DNA of 64,000 bases from Ruminococcus flavefaciens (GCF_900119075.1 NZ_FPIP01000004.1:124001-188000); one strand, 5' to 3'; positions 50,505 to 58,800 are shown, counted from the stretch's first letter. The notes: generated from the letters alone by a model not told the origin. Translations and numbers: made by a program.

Positions 50505-52049
50505 ATGATAAAAAGCAAGGTAGTCCGCGATACACTGTTGCTTACGGCAATGCAGCTGTTTCTCGACTCCGCAGCACTGCTGCTGAACGTATTCATAAAC
50601 AAACAACTTGGAACATCTGCTATCGGTATATTGAGCCTTATGGGCTCTTTTCTGGGACTTGCAGGAATACTCTCCAACGGCAATGCCTTTCTCTGCACAA
50701 GCCGCCTTGTTTCGGAGGAATTCGGCAAGCCCTGCGGCAATCCAAACCGAATACTCGGTTACGGTGTGAAGCTATGCCTGCTGCTGAGCGCCGCTGTATC
50801 GGCAGGTGTGATATTGCTTGCGGAACCTATAAGCCGCCGTTTCTTCAGCGGCGCCCACATGACCGCAGCCCTGCGGCTCATGCCCTTTGCGCTTGTTACG
50901 GGAGCTGTGGCGGCTTGTCTTAAAGGCTATTTCAATGCTGCGCGCAGGGCTGCGGTCACAGCAGCAGGCGATATAGCCGAATTTATCACAAGATGTACGG
51001 TCATAATCGCTGCGACTTGTGCTGTGAAAAACTGTACTGAGGACGCTGTCTGCGGAATTATGATAGGAGGCATAATCGCAGGCAATACCATGTCTCTTCT
51101 GTTTCTGAGCATTGCTTATATCAGGTTCAGAGTTAAGGGGACGGGACGGTGTTCGCTGAACTTCAGGCAGTATGCCGCTTTTTCCTTTCCGATAATGGGC
51201 GGAAGTATACTGACGGCTGTGTTAAGCAGCACTAATGACGCACTGATACCCGTATGTCTGCGGCAGTACGGCGACTCAGCAGGGGACGCTCTCGGAAAAT
51301 TCGGCGTTTTCGAGGCGATAGTCATTCCTTCTCTTTTCTTTCCGTCGGTAGTATTATGCTCCATGTCGGGGATAATAGTCAGTGAGGCTGCCCGAGCGAA
51401 GGCGGCGCAAAACAGCTCAAGAATAAAAATGCTTACTGAGCGCATAAAGGCGTGGACGCTGATGTTTTCCGTATTTGCGGCGGCGGTGCTCATGCGGTTC
51501 GGCTGTCAGATAGGTGAGCTTCTCGGCGGCGGAGAGCTGGCAGGTACTATGATAACTATAATCGCTCCCGTTGTGCCGTTTATCTACATGGAGATAGTTC
51601 TCGAAGCCATAATAAAAGGGCTGGGGCTCCAAAGCTTTTCGTCCATGAACTACCTTGCGGAGTACGTCATAAGGATAGCGGCAGTTCTCATTCTTGTGCC
51701 GAAAATCGGCTTTTACGGCATTGTGGTATCTTACTATGCAAGCAATATCTTCGGCAACAGTATGCGTTTCGTAAAGGTAACTAAAGCAGCAAAGGCTCGT
51801 CGGGCACTTTGTGGAACATTGATTTTGCCCGTAATACTGGCATTTCTGACTATGTGGACTTCTGAGACGATCATCGGACTCATGGAGCTTGATCTCGGAA
51901 AGCTCGCTGTTATGCTGTTTTTCGGGCTTATCTGGGGGACGGCTTATTTCGGGATTTTCTGCGCATTGGGGAAAGTTAAGCTATTTAGTAAATGCGGAGA
52001 AGACCTTTTTGTAAAAAATACACAACAAACTATTGAACGCATATTATAA
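50505..52049 (+). CDS. SpoVB/MurJ-like lipid-flippase-type membrane protein
   Basis: A 514-residue polytopic protein with about fourteen hydrophobic segments, of the MOP superfamily (polysaccharide biosynthesis / SpoVB group). N-terminal VVRDTLLLTAMQLFLDSAALL and ILSLMGSFLGLAGILSNGN resemble the SpoVB/Wzx pattern. GGAGG precedes the ATG. It probably moves a lipid-linked saccharide across the membrane; whether it is tied to spores, peptidoglycan or another glycan cannot be told. It stands alone with its neighbours on the same strand. Confidence 0.83.
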   Translation: MIKSKVVRDTLLLTAMQLFLDSAALLLNVFINKQLGTSAIGILSLMGSFLGLAGILSNGNAFLCTSRLVSEEFGKPCGNPNRILGYGVKLCLLLSAAVSAGVILLAEPISRRFFSGAHMTAALRLMPFALVTGAVAACLKGYFNAARRAAVTAAGDIAEFITRCTVIIAATCAVKNCTEDAVCGIMIGGIIAGNTMSLLFLSIAYIRFRVKGTGRCSLNFRQYAAFSFPIMGGSILTAVLSSTNDALIPVCLRQYGDSAGDALGKFGVFEAIVIPSLFFPSVVLCSMSGIIVSEAARAKAAQNSSRIKMLTERIKAWTLMFSVFAAAVLMRFGCQIGELLGGGELAGTMITIIAPVVPFIYMEIVLEAIIKGLGLQSFSSMNYLAEYVIRIAAVLILVPKIGFYGIVVSYYASNIFGNSMRFVKVTKAAKARRALCGTLILPVILAFLTMWTSETIIGLMELDLGKLAVMLFFGLIWGTAYFGIFCALGKVKLFSKCGEDLFVKNTQQTIERIL

Positions 52050-52073
52050 AATGTAGAAAATTTTATGTTAGTA

Positions 52074-52102
52074 TTGCAATTTTTTTATTAATGAATTATA
52101 AT
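52074..52102 (+). promoter_or_regulatory. Sigma-A promoter before the EF-G paralogue
   Basis: TTGCAA (52074-52079) and TATAAT (52097-52102), 17-base spacer. Confidence 0.75.
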
Positions 52103-52157
52103 ATTTGTATGCCGTGAATATCAGACGGATAAACCATTTAAGAGGAGAAACTTTGTC

Positions 52158-54239
52158 ATGAAAGAATATGATGTAAACAAGGTGAAAAACATAGCATTTG
52201 CAGGCCATAACGGCTCGGGAAAAACTTCTCTTGCAGAAGCAATACTCTACAAGGCAGGAGCTTCCGACCGTCTTGGAAAGACTGCTGACGGCACAACAGT
52301 TTGCGATTACGATCCTGAAGAGATCAAGAGACAGATTTCAATCGGTACTTCTCTTGCTTCCTTTGAATATAACGATCTTAAAGTTAATCTGCTTGATACA
52401 CCTGGTCTGTTTGACTTTGCTGCTGAAATGATCGAGGGTATCAGGGCTTCTGATACTGTTATGATAACCGTTTCCGCTAAGTCGGGCGTTAAGGTAGGTG
52501 CAAGAAAGGCTTACGAGGAGGCTGTAAAGCAGGGCAAGTCAAAGATGTTCGTCGTTACAAAGATTGACGACAAGGACGCTAATTTCTTCAATGTGCTTAC
52601 AGAGCTCAAGACCGTTTTCGGTCCTACAGTTTGCCCTGTAGTTGTTCCTGTTGTAAGCAACGGTCAGATAGTTGAGTACGTTAATCTCATCGAGATGAAG
52701 TGCTATAAATACGACGCTAAGGGCAATCCTGTTGAGACAGAAATGCCTACAGCCGAGATATCCGAGAAGTTCGAGTACCGTATCGACGGTCTCGTAGCCG
52801 CTGTTTCAGAGGCTGTTGCCGAGACTTCCGAGGAGCTTATGGAGAAGTTCTTCGAGGGCGAGGCTTTCACTCAGAAGGAGCTTATCGACGGTATCCACGA
52901 CGGTATGAACAGAGGTATCATCACTCCTGTAGTGTGCACATCTGCTGCCGACCTTGGCGGTATAGATATGCTCCTCAAGGAGATAGAGCTGCTTCTCCCG
53001 TCGCCTAACGAGGTATTTGCAGCCGAGGCTTACACTCCTACACAGGAAGTTGTAGAGGTAAAGTGCGACGTTAATGATCCGCTCTCAGCTTTCGTATTCA
53101 AGACAGTTGCCGATCCGTTCGTAGGCAAGATGTCATTTATAAGAGTTATGTCAGGCAAGCTTTCAGCTAACAGTGACGTTATGAACTCCACTACAGGCAC
53201 AGCTGAAAAGATAGGCAAGCTCTATTCACTCTGCGGCAAGAAGCAGACAGAGGTATCAGCAGCAATGGCAGGCGATATCGTTGTAGCTTCCAAGATCTCC
53301 GCAAATACAGGCGATACTCTCTCAGACTCTTCAAGAGTTGTGGAGTTCGGCAAAATGGAATTCCCGAGACCTTGCTACTCAATGGCTGTAAAGGCTAAGG
53401 CACAGGGCGACGAGGCTAAGATATCCGTAAGTATGCAGCGTCTTATCGAGGAGGATCCTACCCTCACATATGCGCAGGATGAGACTACAAAGGAGCAGAT
53501 ACTCAGCGGTCTCGGCGAGCAGCATATCGAAGTTGCAGCTGCTAAGCTCAAGACCAAGTTCGGCGTTGAGGTCAACCTTACAGTTCCTAAGATAGCTTAC
53601 AAGGAGACTATCCGCAAGAAGGTGAAGGTTCAGGGACGCCACAAGAAGCAGTCAGGCGGTCACGGTCAGTTCGGTGACGTTTGGATAGAGTTCGAGCCAT
53701 GCGTAAGCGATACCCTCGTATTCGAGGAGAAGATATTCGGCGGCGCTGTTCCTAAGAACTACTTCCCCGCAGTACAGAAGGGACTGGAAGAGTCCGTCAA
53801 GAAGGGCGTTCTGGCAGGCTGTCCTGTTGTTGGTCTGAAGGCTATACTGGTTGACGGTTCTTATCACCCCGTTGACTCATCGGAAATGGCGTTCAAGACA
53901 GCCGCTTCTATCGCATACAAGGAAGGTCTCAGACAGGCTGATCCTGTAATGCTGGAGCCTATCGGCGAGCTTAAAGTAATTGCTCCCGATGAAAATACAG
54001 GTGATATTATGGGCGAGCTCAACAAGCGCAGAGGCAGAGTTCTCGGTATGGAGCCTGTAGGCAGCGGTATCACTCAGATACTGGCAGAGGTTCCTATGCG
54101 TGAGATGCACGACTTCGCAATGTATCTCCGTCAGACCACAAGAGGCATGGGAAGCTTTACCTTTGATTTCGTAAGATATGAGCAGCTTCCTGCAAATCTT
54201 CTTGCAGAGGTCATCTCATCTGTGGGAAATGTTGAATAA
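52158..54239 (+). CDS. Elongation factor G paralogue (EF-G2-like)
   Basis: A 693-residue five-domain translational GTPase of full EF-G length. G1 is AGHNGSGKTS at 15-24, G3 is DTPGLFDF and G4 is TKID. In canonical EF-G the G3 motif is DTPGH with the catalytic His; here Leu replaces it, as in a divergent EF-G subfamily. Domain IV includes GGHGQFGDVWIEFEP, and the C-terminus has LRQTTRGMGSFT. It is not flanked by rpsL, rpsG or tuf, so the housekeeping fusA is likely elsewhere. Role unknown; it could act in recycling or under stress. A terminator follows at 54251. Confidence 0.9.
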   Translation: MKEYDVNKVKNIAFAGHNGSGKTSLAEAILYKAGASDRLGKTADGTTVCDYDPEEIKRQISIGTSLASFEYNDLKVNLLDTPGLFDFAAEMIEGIRASDTVMITVSAKSGVKVGARKAYEEAVKQGKSKMFVVTKIDDKDANFFNVLTELKTVFGPTVCPVVVPVVSNGQIVEYVNLIEMKCYKYDAKGNPVETEMPTAEISEKFEYRIDGLVAAVSEAVAETSEELMEKFFEGEAFTQKELIDGIHDGMNRGIITPVVCTSAADLGGIDMLLKEIELLLPSPNEVFAAEAYTPTQEVVEVKCDVNDPLSAFVFKTVADPFVGKMSFIRVMSGKLSANSDVMNSTTGTAEKIGKLYSLCGKKQTEVSAAMAGDIVVASKISANTGDTLSDSSRVVEFGKMEFPRPCYSMAVKAKAQGDEAKISVSMQRLIEEDPTLTYAQDETTKEQILSGLGEQHIEVAAAKLKTKFGVEVNLTVPKIAYKETIRKKVKVQGRHKKQSGGHGQFGDVWIEFEPCVSDTLVFEEKIFGGAVPKNYFPAVQKGLEESVKKGVLAGCPVVGLKAILVDGSYHPVDSSEMAFKTAASIAYKEGLRQADPVMLEPIGELKVIAPDENTGDIMGELNKRRGRVLGMEPVGSGITQILAEVPMREMHDFAMYLRQTTRGMGSFTFDFVRYEQLPANLLAEVISSVGNVE

Positions 54240-54250
54240 GTAATATACGG

Positions 54251-54279
54251 CGGCTGCCGCGGTTGCGGCAGCCGTTTTG
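54251..54279 (+). terminator. Intrinsic terminator after the EF-G paralogue
   Basis: CGGCTGCCGC and GCGGCAGCCG pair perfectly on a four-base loop, followed by TTTT. Confidence 0.88.
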
Positions 54280-54301
54280 GTTTATATAAGGGGAGAAAGA
54301 T

Positions 54302-55378
54302 ATGAGTAAAACCGGGAAAAAGAGCAAAAAGCGAGCCATTCTTATATTTATTGCGCTTTTTATCGTAATTTCTATCGTTGTGGGCTATGTTATCACCTGT
54401 GTGGAGATGAACAAGAACTTCGGGCGCGGTGATTATCCCGAAAGACGATTTGCAGCTACATACTTCTATGACCACTATGAAAACGAATATCCCCGTCAGG
54501 AGGTAAGCTTTCTATCGGGGGAGAATACGCTGAAAGGCTATATCTATGGTGGCAGCAACGACAAGGGACTCATCGTTTTCGCCCACGGCATAGGCGGCGG
54601 ACATGAATATTACTTGAAGCTGCTGACAAAGCTTGTTGACGACGGCTGGCGAATCTTCGCCTATGACGCTACAGGCAGCGGCAACAGCGAGGGCGAGGGC
54701 TCCAAAGGACTTGCTCAGTCGGTGATCGACCTTGACCTTGCACTTGATTTCACCGAAAGCGATCCCGAGCTTGGAAAAATGGATACATATGTCCTCGGAC
54801 ACAGCTGGGGCGGCTATGCAGCGGCGGCAGTTCTGAACTTCGACCATGATATAAAGGGCTGCATTACCATGTCGGGCTACAATACGCCCTATGAGCAGCT
54901 GGCAAGCTCTTGCGACAGTATGTACGGCAAGGCAGGTATACTGCTTCACCCCTTTGTCTGGACCTATAACAAGATGAAGTTCGGCAAGGATTCCTCATGG
55001 TCGGCTGTGGACGGCATAAACAAGGCTGATATCCCCGTGCTTGTTATCCACGGCAATGAGGACGAGACCATAGGTTATGAGGAGGCGGCTGTTATCGCCC
55101 ATAATGACGAGATAACCAATCCCGATGCCGAGTACAAGGTCTTTACCGAGGAGGGCAGGAACGGACATAATTCCTATTTCTATACTCCCGAGTACAGGGA
55201 TTACAATAATAACGTGCTTAGTCCGAAATCCGAGGCTTTAAAGGAGAAGTACGGCAAGGATATCCCCGACGAGGAAATGGAGAAGTATTATGCTTCTGTG
55301 GATAAGGAGCTGTATAACGGCTTCAATCAGGAGCTTGTCGACCTTATAGACGACTTTTTCACAAAATGCATGGGTTAA
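54302..55378 (+). CDS. Membrane-anchored alpha/beta hydrolase
   Basis: A 358-residue protein with an N-terminal hydrophobic helix (AILIFIALFIVISIVVGYVI) and an alpha/beta-hydrolase domain: oxyanion region FAHGIGGG near 93, nucleophile elbow GHSWGG with Ser168, HGNEDETIG near the acid residue and a late NGHNSYF with the catalytic His. Topology suggests an outer-face lipase/esterase-like enzyme. GGGGAGA precedes the ATG. Substrate unknown. The gene is followed within six bases by the second long repeat. Confidence 0.86.
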   Translation: MSKTGKKSKKRAILIFIALFIVISIVVGYVITCVEMNKNFGRGDYPERRFAATYFYDHYENEYPRQEVSFLSGENTLKGYIYGGSNDKGLIVFAHGIGGGHEYYLKLLTKLVDDGWRIFAYDATGSGNSEGEGSKGLAQSVIDLDLALDFTESDPELGKMDTYVLGHSWGGYAAAAVLNFDHDIKGCITMSGYNTPYEQLASSCDSMYGKAGILLHPFVWTYNKMKFGKDSSWSAVDGINKADIPVLVIHGNEDETIGYEEAAVIAHNDEITNPDAEYKVFTEEGRNGHNSYFYTPEYRDYNNNVLSPKSEALKEKYGKDIPDEEMEKYYASVDKELYNGFNQELVDLIDDFFTKCMG

Positions 55379-55383
55379 ACCAT

Positions 55384-55642
55384 GATGCTTATATAGAAGT
55401 TTATAGTTATTTATCGGGGGAAACCTTTCTGAGGAAAGGTTCTCCCCCGAACCCCTTTCCAAAGACTTTTATCTGTTTTTTTCTCAGATAGGGCGCTCCT
55501 GCATTTTGCAGGACTCTTTATTTTATGAAGCGCCCTATCTGAGAAAAAACAAAACGAAAGTTTTAGGGAGAGAGTTTGAGAGAAGCCCCTTTTTCAAAAG
55601 GGGTTCTCTCAATAATAAGCATAAAAATCCTATATAAGTATC
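55384..55642 (-). repeat. Long mosaic repeat, copy 2 (259 bp, opposite orientation, flipped core)
   Basis: On the minus strand the outer parts read like copies 1 and 3: ACTTATATAG end, GAGAGAACCCCTTTT hairpin, AAAACTTTCGTTTTG, then GATAAAAGTCTTTGGAAAGGGG and the AACCTTTCCTCAGAAAGGTT hairpin. The central part between GATAGGGCGC and GCGCCCTATC is, however, in the plus orientation (TCCTGCATTTTGCAGGA then CTTTATTTTATGAA), so core and flanks are inverted relative to one another compared with copies 1 and 3. The 60-odd-base segment with the CCCCGCAGTGCGGGG hairpin is absent. Confidence 0.9.
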
Positions 55643-55678
55643 ATGGTAAAACGCAGACGATTTGTGCCTAAATAGGGC

Positions 55679-55707
55679 TTGATTTATTTTTGTCAACGTG
55701 ATATAAT
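55679..55707 (+). promoter_or_regulatory. Promoter before the His-rich GTPase gene
   Basis: TTGATT (55679-55684) and TATAAT (55702-55707), 17-base spacer. No Zur- or Fur-like box was recognised. Confidence 0.72.
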
Positions 55708-55743
55708 ATTCTTTGAACGATTTTTTAGAAAGAAGTGTTTTAA

Positions 55744-56853
55744 ATGACAAAAATAACTATTTTCTCGGGCTTTCTGGGCGCAGGAAAGACCACTCTTATA
55801 AAGAAGCTCATTCAGGAGGGCTACAAGGGCGAAAAGCTGGTGCTTATCGAGAACGAGTTCGGTCAGATAGGCATTGACGGCGGATTCCTTCAGGACGCAG
55901 GCGTTGAGATAACCGAAATGAACTCGGGCTGTATCTGCTGCAGTCTCGTGGGAGACTTCGGCAAGGCTCTGGAAAAGGTCCTTGCAGACTATGCTCCCGA
56001 CCGTATCCTTATCGAGCCCTCGGGCGTTGGCAAGCTCAGCGACGTTATCCGCGCTGTTCAGAACATCAACGCTCATGACGTAGAGCTTGACGGCTTCACT
56101 ACAGTTGTAGACGCAAAGAAGTACAAGATGTACATGAAGAATTTCGGCGAGTTCTTCGACAATCAGATAACCTATGCAAGCTGCCTTATCCTCAGCCACA
56201 CAAGCGGTCTCTCGCAGGATAAGCTGGACGAGTGCGTAAAGAGCCTCCGCGAGAAGAATCCTGCCGCTCCTATCGTTACTACAGAGTGGGACGAGCTCAC
56301 AGGCAAGCAGCTTGTTGACGCTATGACACAGAAGAATACACTTGATGACGAGCTCAAGGAGCTTCTTGAAGAGGCTGCACATCACGATCATCACCACCAT
56401 GACCACGATCATGAGGAGCATGAACATCATCATCACGATCACGACCATGATGAGCACGAACATCATCATCATGACCACGACCACGATGAGCATGAGCACC
56501 ACCACGATCACGGTCCTGACTGCACCTGCGGCTGCCACGATCATGACCACGATCACGAACATCATCACCACCATGCTGACGAAGTATTCACAAGCTGGGG
56601 CAGAGAGACTACAAGAACTTACACTATGGACGAGATACAGTCCGCTCTTGAAGCTCTTGGCAACGAGGAGAAGTACGGAATGATACTCCGTGCAAAGGGT
56701 ATTGTTGCAGGTGCTGACGGTCAGTGGATACACTATGATTATGTTCCGGGTGTGCCTGATGTCCGCACAGGCTGTGCAGGCACTATCGGCAGACTCTGCG
56801 TTATCGGCTCAAAGATAAACGAAGAGGCTATTGCAGAGCTTTTCAAGGCTTGA
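55744..56853 (+). CDS. COG0523 (CobW/ZNG-type) GTPase with long His-rich region
   Basis: A 369-residue P-loop protein. Walker A is GFLGAGKTT at 9-17, the COG0523 metal motif is GCICC at 62-66, and residues about 213-277 hold some 36 histidines in a repetitive HEHHHHDHDHD pattern plus CTCGC. The C-terminus (QWIHYDYVPG) is the CobW_C type. Such proteins deliver or store zinc or cobalt. The usual guanine-specificity motif NKxD is not visible; the corresponding place reads LSHTSGLS. The ribosome site is weak. It forms a pair with the next gene, 18 bases away. Confidence 0.9.
   Translation: MTKITIFSGFLGAGKTTLIKKLIQEGYKGEKLVLIENEFGQIGIDGGFLQDAGVEITEMNSGCICCSLVGDFGKALEKVLADYAPDRILIEPSGVGKLSDVIRAVQNINAHDVELDGFTTVVDAKKYKMYMKNFGEFFDNQITYASCLILSHTSGLSQDKLDECVKSLREKNPAAPIVTTEWDELTGKQLVDAMTQKNTLDDELKELLEEAAHHDHHHHDHDHEEHEHHHHDHDHDEHEHHHHDHDHDEHEHHHDHGPDCTCGCHDHDHDHEHHHHHADEVFTSWGRETTRTYTMDEIQSALEALGNEEKYGMILRAKGIVAGADGQWIHYDYVPGVPDVRTGCAGTIGRLCVIGSKINEEAIAELFKA
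56380..56580 (+). repeat. His-codon repeat tract in the COG0523 gene
   Basis: Imperfect 36-base units encode EHEHHHHDHDHD two to three times, then a degenerate continuation. Expansion or contraction by slippage would change the number of metal-binding histidines. Confidence 0.85.
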
Positions 56854-56871
56854 TAGAAAGGAGAATTGACC

Positions 56872-57828
56872 GTGCCTAATCAGGACGAACTGATCCCGAT
56901 ATACCTGTTCCTTGGCTTTCTTGAATCGGGAAAGACCAAGTTCATACAGGAGACCTTAGAGGATAAGCGCTTCAACAAGGGCGAAAAGACACTTCTCCTT
57001 ATCTGTGAGGAGGGCGTCGAGGAGTACGATATCTCCCGTATGCCTAAGAAGAATGTCATTACTCACGTTATCGACGATAAGTCGGAGTTCACTATGGAGA
57101 ACTTCACGAAGATACTCAATGAGAGCGGCGCTGAGCGCGTAGTCGTTGAATACAACGGTATGTGGCTCATGGATGATTTCTTCAAGGCTATGCCTGACGA
57201 GACAACTATCGCACAGGTAATGTGCTTTGTTGACGCGACTACATTCAATAACTACAACGCCAATATGCGCAGTCTCGTTGTTGACAAGTTCAATAACGCT
57301 GAAATGGTTGTATTCAATCGCTTTGAAAAGAGCTATGATCCTAATGAGTTCCACAAGGTAGTAAGAGGCGTCAGCAGACGTGCAGAGATAGTTTACGAAT
57401 ATACTGACGGCAAGGTTGCTTATGACGATATCGAAGATCCGCTGCCCTTTGACGTTGAAGCTGACGAGATAACCATTGAGGACAAGGATTTCGCTCTCTG
57501 GTACAGAGATATCATGGAGGAGCCTATGAAATATGACGGCAAGACCATGACATTCAAGGCGCTTACTGCCAAGAATGAGAAGTTCCCTGTGAATACCTTT
57601 GCGGTGGGACGTCATATCATGACCTGCTGTGTCGAGGATATCCAGTACTGCTGGCTGGTAGCCCAGTATGAGGAGGGCGCAGAGCCTGCAAACAAGGAAT
57701 GGGTGACTGTTTCGGGCGTGATAAGCGTTCAGAAGCACAAGCTCTACCGCGGAAAGGGACCTGTACTTCTTGTGAGAAGTATCGGAAAGGCAGAAGCTCC
57801 CGAGCAGCCTGTGGCTACATTCTATTAA
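56872..57828 (+). CDS. P-loop protein with DUF1980-like C-terminus, partner of the COG0523 GTPase
   Basis: About 318 residues from a GTG at 56872 (AAAGGAG eight bases upstream; a TTG two codons earlier is less well placed). The N-terminal half resembles a CobW-type P-loop domain (LFLGFLESGKTKF, CFVDATTFNNYN) but has no CxCC motif. The C-terminal part, with VGRHIMTCCVEDIQYCWLV and a following WVTVSGVI, resembles the DUF1980/TIGR03943 domain, known mostly beside UPF0718 permeases in metal-related loci. The combination suggests a metal-trafficking role with the preceding protein. This is inference from domains and adjacency. Confidence 0.75.
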   Translation: MPNQDELIPIYLFLGFLESGKTKFIQETLEDKRFNKGEKTLLLICEEGVEEYDISRMPKKNVITHVIDDKSEFTMENFTKILNESGAERVVVEYNGMWLMDDFFKAMPDETTIAQVMCFVDATTFNNYNANMRSLVVDKFNNAEMVVFNRFEKSYDPNEFHKVVRGVSRRAEIVYEYTDGKVAYDDIEDPLPFDVEADEITIEDKDFALWYRDIMEEPMKYDGKTMTFKALTAKNEKFPVNTFAVGRHIMTCCVEDIQYCWLVAQYEEGAEPANKEWVTVSGVISVQKHKLYRGKGPVLLVRSIGKAEAPEQPVATFY

Positions 57829-57835
57829 AAATAGT

Positions 57836-57869
57836 AAAGCTCCGAAGTGGTTATGCTTCGGAGCTTTTT
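57836..57869 (+). terminator. Intrinsic terminator after the P-loop pair
   Basis: AAAGCTCCGAAG and CTTCGGAGCTTT pair around an eight-base loop with a T run. Confidence 0.9.
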
Positions 57870-57911
57870 GTGATAAATAACAGTTTAAATTTGTATGGAT
57901 TGGTATTTCTA

Positions 57912-57939
57912 TGTAGGGGACGGCGTCCCCGACGTCCCG
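57912..57939 (+). repeat. Short palindromic repeat, unit 8
   Basis: TGTAGGGGACG, loop GCGTCCCCGA, CGTCCCG: the same sub-type as unit 2 (same loop but for one base) with arms GGGACG/CGTCCC instead of GGGCTG/CAGCCC. Confidence 0.8.
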
Positions 57940-57940
57940 A

Positions 57941-57969
57941 TGTAGGGGCGGATAATATCCCCCCCTACA
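57941..57969 (+). repeat. Short palindromic repeat, unit 9
   Basis: TGTAGGGGCGGATAATATCC then CCCCCTACA: ends in a full inverted copy of the head TGTAGGGG, giving a nearly perfect 29-base palindrome, one base after unit 8. Confidence 0.8.
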
Positions 57970-58116
57970 AATTATGATTTTCTTGATTTTTATTTGCGTA
58001 AGTGATATAATTCTGGTTGCGGATAGTAAAAAGAATTTTTGTTTTGATGTGCTAACAAAATTCAAAAATTTTTTTGAAATTATTTCGTCTTTTTCGGCGT
58101 CTGAAATCACTTATTT

Positions 58117-58185
58117 ATGAAAGCTTTCATCAGGAGCTTCAGAGGAGCTTGCAAGTCAGGGCATTGTCCCTGCCTCTGATACTTG
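58117..58185 (+). promoter_or_regulatory. Palindrome and alternative hairpins before the second ECF sigma gene
   Basis: ATGAAAGCTTTCAT (58117-58130) is a perfect palindrome. Downstream, CAGGG/CCCTG (58157-58161 with 58168-58172) can be extended either by CAGAGG/CCTCTG (58140-58145 with 58173-58178) or by CAAGT/ACTTG (58152-58156 with 58181-58185). The second pairing ends right at the ribosome site GAAAGGAG. The regions 57970-58116 show only AT-rich sequence. Confidence 0.5.
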
Positions 58186-58200
58186 AAAGGAGTGAGGAAA

Positions 58201-58800
58201 ATGGACGCCGAAACTAAATTACTAAGCGGAGGTGACGGAGCGATATTTACTAATGTACTGAATAAGGAACAAAGCTTTTCCAATGAGGAGGATAACACAG
58301 TAAATCGCCTTATTATCAGCTGCCGAAATTCAAAGGAGAGCCTGAATACTCTCTATACCATGTTCAAGGACAGCGTTTTTGCCGTTGCCTTCGGTATTAC
58401 ATCGGACTATCATCTTGCAGAGGACTGCGTCATCGAGACCTTTGTCAGACTTACACAGGTGAAAAAGTTCTCGCCGAAAAAGGGCGACGGAAAGGGCTTT
58501 ATTCTCACTATTGCACGCAACGTTGCATTGGAGCTTCGCCGAAGACATAAACGAGAGGTCTCGAATTTTATCATACAGAGCTACGGCGAGGCTGAAAAGA
58601 CTGTGGAGGACAGTATTTACATAAATCAGCTTCTGAAATATCTGAACGAAAAGCAAAGGGAAACAGTGATACTGCATTGCTGTGCCGAGCTTACGTTCAG
58701 ACAGATAGCTAAAATAATGAAATGCCCTGAAACTACGGCAAAATCAAGATATCAAAAGGCAATATCCATATTAAAGGAAAAGGCAGGTGAACAGCAGTGA
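58201..58800 (+). CDS. ECF-type sigma factor, second pair
   Basis: Start at 58201 (AAAGGAGTGAG upstream), 199 aa; six codons upstream in frame lack a site. Region 2 includes AVAFGITSDYHLAEDCVIETF near 70 (recognised as a whole) and region 4 includes LTFRQIAKIMKCPETTAKSR near 170. An N-terminal extension of about 40 residues precedes region 2. Its last bases overlap the next gene (GTGA), so sigma factor and partner are translationally coupled. Same arrangement as 13515-16054. Confidence 0.88.
   Translation: MDAETKLLSGGDGAIFTNVLNKEQSFSNEEDNTVNRLIISCRNSKESLNTLYTMFKDSVFAVAFGITSDYHLAEDCVIETFVRLTQVKKFSPKKGDGKGFILTIARNVALELRRRHKREVSNFIIQSYGEAEKTVEDSIYINQLLKYLNEKQRETVILHCCAELTFRQIAKIMKCPETTAKSRYQKAISILKEKAGEQQ

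Noticed and set aside
55693..56733. 346-codon minus-strand frame opposite the His-rich GTPase
   Set aside because: Its Met/Val-rich low-complexity tract is just the complement of the histidine codons.
56956..58110. 384-codon minus-strand frame opposite the second P-loop gene
   Set aside because: Shadow of a gene with clear domains; it also runs through a terminator and two short repeats.
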